Positions 25,701 through 36,934 of a DNA stretch of 64,000 nt are shown one piece after another. Every line of letters begins with the position of its first letter. Position 1 is the first letter of the stretch. The position numbers were made by a program, and so were the translations under genes. The notes under the pieces were generated by a model. The model was not told where the DNA came from. It ran no database searches and worked only from the letters and a program-made list of their open reading frames with translations. The stretch comes from Procambarus clarkii (lineage: Eukaryota; Arthropoda; Malacostraca; Decapoda; Cambaridae): positions 43,679,646-43,743,645 of the forward strand of contig NC_091160.1 of assembly GCF_040958095.1 (NCBI RefSeq), written 5' to 3'.

Positions 25701-28700
25701 GCCCAGTCTTTGACCAGGCCTCCTTTTTGTTTTACACCCCCAGGAAGCAGCAAGTAGCAGCTGTCTAACTCCCAGGTGCCTAGTTACTGGTAGGTAACGG
25801 GTGCATCAGGGTGACAGAAACTCTGTCCATTTGTTTCCGCCTCCACCGGGATTTGAACCCAGAACGTCAGGACTACGAATCTGAAGCACTGTCCACTCGG
25901 CTGTCAGGCCCCTAAGAATCTTTTTATTGTGCCTTGATGCAAGGCACAATAGAAATGGGATTAACAAAAATTGTGACAACTGAGGAAGTTTGAGTAACAC
26001 GCACATAATGCTGCACCGTAGCAACAGAACTGAGGGCATAGTACATCCCTGTACAGCTTTAGGAAAGAGAGAGAATAAATATCCATTCCAAAAGCAGGTA
26101 AGAGAGACTTATCCACGGTGAACCAAGGTGATATTATTGGCCTCAATTCCATTGTGATAGGGCTTAAGGGCATCATCCTCATCACCTGGAGTTGATGAAA
26201 ATGATGTCATCTGGTGGCAGAATGATGAGCCAATAGAAGCTGCCTTAAATGGGCCAATAGGAACTGCCTTGTATGAGCCAATAGGAACTGCCTTGTATGA
26301 GCCAATAGGAACTGCCTTGTATGAGCCAATAGGAGCTGCCTTGTATGAGCCAATAGGAGCTGCCTTGTATGAGCCAATAGGAACTGCCTTGTATGAGCCA
26401 ATAGGAGCTGCCTTGTATGAGCCAATAGGAGCTGCCTTGTATGAGCCAATAGGAACTGCCTTGTATGAGCCAATAGGCCTTCTACAGTTTCCTTTATGCT
26501 TATGTTATCCCGTTCAATGGGGCATTCAGGGATTTTTGCCTTTTGCAGCATTGTACTGCCTTGCTCGGAAAGTAGTTTTACATGTTCATTCAGTGCCTGA
26601 AGTTTCTATACTGCTTCCCTATCTTAAGGCAGACGCCTTCTTCCGCATGAACATGAGAAAGTGTAATGATGATAATCCCTTGAAATATTTACGTTCTTGT
26701 ATATTGTTAATAAGGTGTATGTACTGTCATTCATAGTTTAAGCCAAAATTAGTACAACAGTCAATTTAGCACTAGTATTAGGAGATCTTGAATTGTTTTA
26801 ATACAGTAGTTGGCTTTGTTCTCGACTATCAATCCTGGGGTTCAATTCCCAGGTGGGACAGAAGAGGTTGCCCACATTCCTTTCATCTAATGCCTCTGTT
26901 CACATTAACTAAGTACCTGAGAGTTAGGCAACTGTTGTGGGGTTGCCTAACTCATACACACATACACATACATATACATACAGGCTTCATGTCCCCAACA
27001 AAATTAATTATTAGACATTAAATTTTTAGATTCTGCAACATAACACTATCACCATATAAAGCTAGCATTTGAGTGAGTTTCTGGCATGCGACATCATAAT
27101 GCTTAACCGATAATGACTCTTAAAGGCCATATAGATTTACAAATATTTAGGTTACTAAAATAAATGCAGGACCTGTGCTTTAAAGTACTGTAGCTCTAGA
27201 GGCATCTTTGAGATATTTGCTGAAGCTACAGGAATACCGGTGTTGTAGGTGTGATTTTAAACTCTTACGTAACAACTTTATACAGGACCCCAGTTGAAAT
27301 TGCTGAATTCCAAACAATAAACTTGGTAAGTTGTACCTTGTTTAGTCCCGCATTGAAATTGACAACTGCTGGTTTCTTATAGGTTGCCAACATAACCCCC
27401 GGGAAGACTACTTACCTTGCACTTTCCGTGTTGGTGCCGAGGATCAACATCCCCGCAGCCCAGTCTCTGACCAGGCCTCCTAGTAGGTGGTCTAGTCAAC
27501 TAGGCTGTTAGACGCAGCTGCTCGCACCCTGACACATGAATCACAGCCCCTTTGATCAGGTATCGTTTGGATACCCTAATGGCGCGTGTCTACATAGAAT
27601 ACATGTGATGCTGGCCAGAGACCGGGCCATGGGGACATTGATCCTGAGAACCACCTCAAAGTATCTGTCCCTAGTTGTAAGGAAGAATTTCATAAACTTG
27701 CTTGTTTATTTTCCTCCCTATCCAGTGTGTGAAAGCTCTGGAGGGCTTCGTGGACAGTGTGAAGAGCGACGGAGAACGTGCCCTGCCTAAAGATGGTACT
27801 GTACATGAGGTCACCAGTAACGCGCTCATCTTCACTGAACAGCTGCTGGAATATGCCTACACTTTATCACCGATGCTTCAACGGGACCCAAGTTTAAGCT
27901 CGGCTTTATCCAATTTACCTCGAGGAATAGATCAGACACTTGTAGCTAAAGCCCTCCTTGGAGCTTACATTAGTAAGTTTACTTAATTTTTTGTATTTAG
28001 GTTTGCCACTAATAATTTATCTTGGCTTTAATCTTTTTCAAAATCCTTTCTTTCAAGAGTCTTTAAATGGACATTACCCTAAAATACTTTTTGTGTGTGT
28101 AAAATAAAGCAAAGCTCTTTAGCAACATATTCAGCTTTATTTGAAAGAAATTACTATTTATATTTTTATATCATTTATGTACACACAATAGACAAAAATA
28201 CTGATTAAGTACTATATTCTAAATAGGCATACAATATATGTGCTGTACAACTAGAGTATATTGCATATAAATCTGTTCCTGGCACAGCTCCGTGGAAGTG
28301 TCTTACAACCCACTTCTTTACTGCTATTCTGCCAGTTAATGTCGTCCAGAAATAATCAAATACCGGCAGGAAATGCTAAATTGCAATTTGACAATAATTG
28401 CAATCTACCGAGACATGATAACCTCATTGCATAATAGGCAATTGAAAAGATAGCAGAATTTTTCGTGGTTCTAGGTTAACCCATATTATATCCCTATAGA
28501 TGTATTATAACCATACAGTATTTACATTATTTGTATAAAAACTGACCAGTTAGTAGTGAGCTTAGTTATTTATATCATGAGGTTCCTGTGGATTTGTTTT
28601 TTGATATATCATGTTAATTTAATCTCTGTGTATAAAAGTACAGTAATACTGGAGAGCATTTCCAGCGCCACAGTTTTGGTGGGAAAATGTCTTGAAACAT

Positions 28701-31700
28701 TTCGTTCTTAAATCATTGATTCTTCAGTAGTTTGCATCTGAATTTGATGAAATTCTGCATTATTATTTTTATTTATTTTATATAATTATTTATTTTCAGA
28801 AAGAGTTTTGGTAAACTTGGGTTTGGCACTGGTGAGTCGTAGTGAAGCATATAGTGACACTACTCTGAAAGCAGTGTTTCGTCTGAACAACTACAACTAC
28901 ATATTGAAGACGCTGCACAGTTCGGAGCTTTTGCATCTGGTGGCACTGATTGAACCACAGTGTGATAAGATGTATAATGATCAGATAATGGAGCAGAAAA
29001 GATTATATTCACAGAGGTAAATAAAAGGATTTTTTAGATTAACCCTTAAACTGCGCAAAACTGCATATGAAGTTTTGAGTAACTGACGCAAAAGTGCGCA
29101 AGACTGTATATGCAGTTTTGGAGTACTACGCAAGATTTAAACGGCCCACGGATACACGGGGTTCACATCACCTTCCTCAGGGCTCTTGTAAACAGACGCC
29201 ATTTTTTAAAAAATCATGGGCAACATTCCTGGGTGTGAGAGCCTCAGTACTGAGTGAGCCACCAAGGCTGGCGCACGCAGCATGAGCTCACAGCATTGCT
29301 GTTCAGCTTGTGACTACAGCATCGCCTAAAAATGCCAAAAATATATGTAATTGGTATTATTTAGCAATGATAGTATCACAGAAGATCCCTGACTGTGATA
29401 TAAATAACCAGGATTCTGATAATAGCAAGATTGTTGTGATAATTTGCGCTGTGCTGTGGGAGGAGTAAAGTTGAGGGTGGGAGGGCTGTAGCGTAGTCTG
29501 CCAATCTGTGTGGCCACCTGTTGCTGTCTGCACTTACTATACCAGCTTAGTGGTTCGCTACGGTGAACAAAACATGCAGATAAATTAACAGATATATTGC
29601 AGATAAATATAATGTTTGTATATACCCGTAGTGAATACTGTAAAAGCAAAAACAGTATGGTGGGAGGAGGATGTGGGCGAGTCAGGTGAGGTGAGGGAGG
29701 TAGAGGCAGCCAGTGGCGGGCTGGCTAGTGTGTGGTGGCTACTCCTTGCTGCCTTTTGACTCAGCATACCAACTTAGTGGATCGTTATGGTGAACAAAAA
29801 TGTAGTTTCTTATATATAATGTGTATATATAGTATAATAACACCAAAAGGAATACTGTATAAATAAATTCTAATTCAGAACATTAATTTACAACAGTTGG
29901 AGCCGTGTTCTACACTATCTGGTTAACCATGATGATGTCCCACTGTCAGTCATTCAGGCTGGCAAATTACGTGACAAAGATCGACAGCTTATTAAAGACA
30001 AATTTGCGGTAAGTATGTTGTTGGTAGATGTTATCAAAAAAATTATTTAAAAATATACAGTAAATGTGTGGGAGAGAGTTGATCTTTTAAAATTCATTCA
30101 GACATAATCAATGATTTATTAAGCTCTTAATTTAATATTGCAGTACAGTACTTTCAGTAATAAATGTCCCAGTAAATCCAGGGCATGTAAATAAAGTGTG
30201 GCTTGACATAGTATTTGATAGAGTAAAAAAAGGAACAATTTTCTTTATAGAATAAGAATATTAAGAGAAGGAAATTAATTCATCATTGCTAATATAATGA
30301 TTAATTAATTAATTACAAACTTGTTGCATAAACTGGAAAAAGTACTGTACATAATACATATATTAATATTAATGTCAATTAAGGGTAATTTGAATACAAA
30401 GCGGAAAGGTAGTCAGTCTAGTAATTTTGTCAGTAGGCATCCTACATGGAGGAAATGCCAAAGTTATTATTGCATAAGGCATATTGATTCTTGAGGTTAT
30501 CTTGAGATGATTTCGGGGCTTTTTAGTGTCCCCGCGGCCCGGTCCTCGACCAGGCCTCCACCCCCCAGGAAGCAGCCCGTGACAGCTGACTAACACCCAG
30601 GTACCTATTTTACCGCTAGGTAACAGGGACATAGGGTGAAAGAAACTCTGCCCATTGTTTCTCGCCGGCACCCGGGATTGAACCCGGGACCACAGGATCA
30701 CAAGTCCAGCGTGCTGTCCGCTCGGCCGACCGGCTCCCATTAACTGATTAAGAATCAGTTTTATCTGTGCAGATGATGAGTCACAATAACATGGCTGAAG
30801 ATTTGAAGACCAAACCACACACTAGAGGATGAAGAGACGACGACATTTTGGTCCGTCCTGGACCATTATCAAGTCAATTGTGGACCATTATCACAGTCAA
30901 CTCAATAATGGTCCAGGACGGAACGAAATGTTGTCGTCTCTTCGTCTTCTGGTGTGTGGTTTGGTGTTCAATTTTACCTGAACTTACCTGGGAGCCACCA
31001 ATCTCTCTAGTGGCCTCAATGGGGACAAGAAGCTGGCAGCTTGTCAAAGGCCCCCATTATTCCTGAGGATTTTTTCCAAATTATAATATAACTCAAGATG
31101 ATAACATGACATGTTGTATTCTGATCATTATAATTGGTTATCTGAACATTAAACATTCATGTTTATAAAATTGACAGGGTTTCAACAAAGAAATTGAAGA
31201 GATGTCGAAAGTTCAGCGTAGTTATTCTCTCCCTGATCGAGAGCTACGAGAAAGCCTGAAGAGAGACAATATGGAGTACATCCTTCCAAAGTACCAGGCA
31301 TTTTATGACAAGTAAGATGATTACAATTTTGTGTCTTCATATATGTGTGTTGACAAATCATTCGACCTAATAAGTTTTTGTGTGTGGAAGGAAGGTAAGA
31401 ATATAGGAAACAGGGAAAGACCTTTTACCCACGTGAGACAGCTCACCTTTTACCCACGTGAGACAGCTCCTATACATACTCGACCACATTCACTCATATA
31501 TACGTCTAGCCTACTTGACATAACCCAGCAATTTCGCGTATGTTATGTTACCTGGTAATTTGTTCCATAGCTCTTCAACTCTCTTCCCAAACAAGTAGTT
31601 ACCAGGTCTTTTCTGAATTTAAACCTAAGATTGAAATTCACTTGCTCACTTCAAAACTTGGCATAGAAGTGATTACTCACATACTATGGAATCTACATTT

Positions 31701-32538
31701 TCCAATAATGTGCAAATTATGGGTTGCCTCTAAAGATTTTCTTTTCCTTTCCAGTATTTTCATTTACAATAATATTTCATAAATCATTTAATTATGTCTT
31801 TATATTTAAAAGCCTAGAGCTCTTCTAATGGAGCACTTAGAAGACTTGCAACACCCTGCCACACATTGAACATAGTATGTTCAATTGCATCTGTCTTAGC
31901 AGTGTTCTCTATGCAGTATAGCTAAAACTTGACTGAGCCAGTGGTCAGTCGTGATCGGTGGGTGGCCAATGGTAGGTGGCCAATGGGCCACCTACCATTG
32001 GCGTAGAGCTTCATTTTCACAATGCAGGGCTAGAATGGGTATATATGCATGCTTCTGTTTTTCTACATAAAGCTTTCCACATTTAGCAAAGTACAGATGG
32101 CACCATAAATTTCCCTTCACTTTCCTCACTAGAACTGGAGCACACATACAATTATTGTACGAGATGATCAGTTGGAGCAATGTGGGGATTTGAACCAGCG
32201 TTCTAGTGAACACCAGACACTTGCTTTAATGCACTCGTCCACAATATGGAAAATAATATATCTAATACAGTCATTTCAAATCTACCAAGTCCTCTAACAC
32301 AATGGTCTACATCCTTAGCTCACAACTGGGAAATTTGGGTTTGATTACCAAGTGGGACAGAGATGGTTGGGTACACTTTCACTCGATACCTCTGTTCACT
32401 TATCAGTAAAATAGATCTTGAGGAGTGAGACAATGGTTGTATTCACCTAGTTGTGTTTGCGGGAGGTTGAGCTTTGCTCTTTCGGCCCGCCTCTCAACTG
32501 TCAATCAACTGTTTATTAACTACTTTTTTTTCTCCACA

Positions 32539-32603
<65 letters not shown>

Positions 32604-32608
32604 CGCAT

Positions 32609-32644
<36 letters not shown>

Positions 32645-35600
32645 ATGAAGTATGAAGAAAAAGTGCTTAAATTGGAAGAGGACAATGGAGCTCTTTGGAG
32701 TGAGCTTTGCACTCTAAAAGGGAGTATGCTTCAACAAGGTAAGATTATTACTGCATTAACAGACAAGGTAACAAATCAGGAGGAGCAAATCAAGGAACTA
32801 GTGAAAGAAAATGAGGCATGGAAAGTGAAGTGTGGTGACTTTGAAGAAATAAACAAGAAAATAGACTCATATGGTGAACAACTCCAAGCAAGCCTAAGGG
32901 CTAACATAGAGTTAGGTAAGGATCTCCAACTGGAAACTTCACTGACAACTCATATAGAGGAGGTGAATAAAGAACTAGAAAAGTATAAAGAAGAAATAAA
33001 AGCGACATATGCTGAAGTTGTAAAAGAGAAAGAGACTATCAAAGAAGTGTGTTCGGAAGTCAAAACCAGAAATGACCAACAAGAAGCAGAAATTAGGCAA
33101 GCAATTAGGAAAGAACTGGTTACCAACAGTAAACTGGTACAAAACACTGCAGATAGAACTAAGTCCATAATCATTTTTGGATGTTTAGAGAAGGAAATTT
33201 CATCTAGGGTGGACCGAGCGGCAGAAGAGATGAAAATCATAGAGAAAATAGTAGGTTTAGGAGAAGGCTCAAAGGAAAATGTCAGTGATTTTAGAAGAAT
33301 AGGAAAATATGAGAAAGAAAAGAACCGCCCCTTAAGGGTGACGTTTAATGGAGTGAAAAACATGATGGAAGTGCTAAGAAATGCCAGGAAACTGCAGAGT
33401 GATGAGGTTGGCAAATTTTGGTCAATAAGACAAGACCTCTCCAAGGAAGACAGAGAAAAGCTGAAAATGAACCTAATTGAGGCAAAACGTCTAAATGGGG
33501 ATAGAAATGAAGAAGACAGAAATTCTTTTTTTTACAAAGTGACAGGGACTGGAAAGCTTGTGAAATGGTACATAAAAACAAAGCAACAAGATCAGTAGTG
33601 GAAGGGGGAGTAAAGAGCAAAGGAAAAGGGAACATGTTCCTGAAAATTGTATATACCAACATAGATGGAGTGAGGTAAAAAACTTTGGAGTTGCAAGATA
33701 TAATCCAGCTTAGGGTCCCAGATATTGTTGCATTATCAGAGACGAAACTTGAAGGAAATATAATAAATGAAGTCATATTCCCAAGAGGCTACTCAGTTTG
33801 GAGACGTGACAGGAAAACTAGGAAGGGAGGAGGAGTGGCTGTACTGGTGAAAAAACACCTGAAGGTAAAAGAGTTAATATTTGAAAACCCTCGAGATATT
33901 GACATAATGGCATTGCAGTCTGTAATCAGGATGATAAGCTGATAATTGTAAATACCTACAGCCCACCAGCAAGCAACACATGGACAAAGGAAGAACTGGA
34001 TGACAAACGAGAGGGCCTCATAATGGTCATGAGAGATATTATTGTACAAGCAGATAAAGATAAATCACGACTGTTGATACTGGGGGACTTCAACTTTAGA
34101 GCAGTAGACTGGGAGGCCTATGAAGCAAGAACGGAGGACTTTTGGACATGCAGATTTGTGAACCTCATTCTGGAGACATTCTTGTATCAACACATAAAGC
34201 AAGCCACAAGAATGAGGGAAGGAGATGTACCGTCAGTACTGGATCTAGTATTCACCAGGAAAGAAGAAGAGATTTTTGACATCCAGTACCTTCCTCCCTT
34301 GGGAAAGAGTGATCACGTCCTGTTAGACATTAAATATGCTTTAAGATATCATCTAGAAGAAAATGGGGACATTGAAACAGTTGATAAACTCGATTTAAGG
34401 AGAGGCAACTATGGGGAACTTCGAAATTTTTTTAATGAGTGTAATTGGACTGAATTGTTGCTAGGCAGGGAAGTAAATGAAATGTATGCCAAATTTTTAA
34501 ATCTATACGAGGAAGGCACACAAACATTCATACCAAAACAGAGATGCAGGGCCAGAAAACAGGATTGGTTCGACAGAAATTGTGAGAGGGCAAGAGACCA
34601 AAAGACACAAAAATGGAATCAGTATAGGAAGAGGCCAAACCCCCAAACATACCAGCGATACAAAGATGCGAGAAACAACTATACAGCAGTAAGGAGAGAG
34701 GCAGAAAGAAATTTTGAAAAAGGGATAGCAGATAAATGTAAAACAGAACCGGGCCTATTCTACAAATTCATAAACAACAAATTGCAGGTAAAGGATAATA
34801 TCCAGAGGTTGAAAATGGGAAACAGATTCACGGAAAATGAAAAGGAAATGTGTGAAACATTAAATGAAAAGTTCCAAAGTGTGTTTGTACAAAATGAAAT
34901 CTTCAGAGGACCAGACACAATAAGAATTCCAGAGAACAACATAGAGCGGATAGAGGTGTCTAGAGATGAAGTGGAAAATATGCTAAAGGAGCTCGGGGGG
35001 AACAAAGCAGCAGGCCCAGATGGCGTTTCACCATGGGTTCTGAGAGAATGTGCATCTGAGCTCAGCATTCCACTTCACCTGATCTTTCAGGCATCCCTGT
35101 GTACAGGAATCGTAGCAGACGTGTGGAAACAGGCTAACATAGTTCCAATCTACAAAAGTGGCAGCAGGGAAGACCCCCTCAATTATAGACCTGTATCATT
35201 GACAAGTGTAATAGTGAAAGTATTGGAAAAGCTAATCAAAACTAAATGGGTAGAACACCTGGAGAGAAATGATATAATATCAGACAGACAGTATGGTTTT
35301 CGATCTGGAAGATCCTGTGTATCGAATTTACTCAGTTTCTATGATAGAGCCACAGAGATATTACAGGAAAGAGATGGTTGGGTTGACTGCATCTATCTGG
35401 ACCTAAAAAAGGCTTTCGACAGAGTTCCACATAAGAGGTTGTTCTAGAAACTGGAAAATATTGGAGGGGTGACAGGTAAGCTTCTATCATGGATGAAAAA
35501 TTTTCTGACTGATAGAAAAATGAGGGCAGTAATAAGAGGCAATGTATCGGAATGGAGAAATGTCACAAGTGGAGTACCACAGGGTTCAGTTCTTGCACCA

Positions 35601-36883
35601 GTGATGTTTATTGTGTACGTAAATGATCTACCAGTTGGTATACAGAATTATATGAACATGTTTGCTGATGATGCTAAGATAATAGGAAGGATAAGAAATT
35701 TAGATGATTGTCATGCCCTTCAAGAAGACCTGGACAAAATAAGTATATGGAGCACCACCTGGCAAATGGAATTTAATGTTAATAAATGTCATGTTATGGA
35801 ATGTGGAATAGGAGAACATAGACCCCATACAACCTATATATTATGTGAGAAATCTTTAAAGAATTCTGATAAAGAAAGAGATCTAGGGGTGGTTCTAGAT
35901 AGAAAACTATCACCTGAGGACCACATAAAGAATATTGTGCAAGGAGCCTATGCGATGCTTTCTAACTTCAGAATTGCATTTAAATACATGGATGGCGATA
36001 TACTAAAGAAATTGTTCATGACTTTTGTTAGGCCAAAGCTAGAATATGTAGTTGTTGTGTGGTGCCCATATCTTAAGAAGCACATCAACAAACTGGAAAA
36101 GGTGCAAAGACATGCTACGAAGTGGCTCCCAGAACTGAAGGGCAAGAGCTACGAGGAGAGGTTGGAAGCATTAAACATGCCAAAACTAGAAGACAGAAGA
36201 AAAAGAGGTGATATGATCACTACATACAAAATAGTAACAGGAATTGATAAAATCGACAGGGAAGATTTCCTGAGACCTGGCACTTCAAGAACAAGAGGTC
36301 ATAGATTTAAACTAGCTAAACACAGATGCCGAAGAAATATAAGAAAATTCACCTTCGCAAATAGAGTGGTAGACGGTTGGAACAAGTTAGGTGAGAAGGT
36401 GGTGGAGGCCAAGACCGTCAGTAGTTTCAAAGCGTTATATGACAAAGAGTGCTGGGAAGACGGGACACCACGAGCGTAGCTCTCATCCTGTAACTACACT
36501 TAGGTAATTACACTTAGGTAATTACACACACACACACACGCAAAACACACACACGCAAAACACACACAAAACACACACACACACGCAAAACACACACACA
36601 CGCACAAAACACACACACACACAAAACACACACACAAAACACACACAAAACACACACACACACACAAAACACACACACACACAAAACACACACACACACA
36701 CAAAACACACACACACACAAAACACACACACACACAAAACACACACACACACACAAAACACACACACACACACAAAACACACACACACACAAAACACACA
36801 CACACACAAAACACACACACACACAAAACACACACACACACAAAACACACACACACACACACACAAAACACACACACACACAC

Positions 36884-36934
<51 letters not shown>

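Larger units (their letters stand above)
32645..36525 (+). mobile_element. Nearly full-length non-LTR retrotransposon (CR1/Jockey group)
   Basis: Two-ORF LINE inside exo70 intron 14, in the same orientation as the host gene. ORF1 (32645-33598) is intact. ORF2 (33634-36479) has endonuclease and reverse-transcriptase domains but three disabling changes. The 3' end is CATCCTGTAACTACACTTAG followed by duplicated TTAGGTAATTACAC and then a long AC-type microsatellite. Microsatellites bound both ends, so target-site duplications cannot be seen. The 5' UTR appears to be missing or very short. Confidence 0.92.

Noticed and set aside
26207-26551. ORFs with an 8-residue repeat (YEPIGTAL or LLAHTRQF)
   Set aside because: The 24-bp unit keeps both strands in frame automatically. 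It lies in an intron and has no start or splice context.
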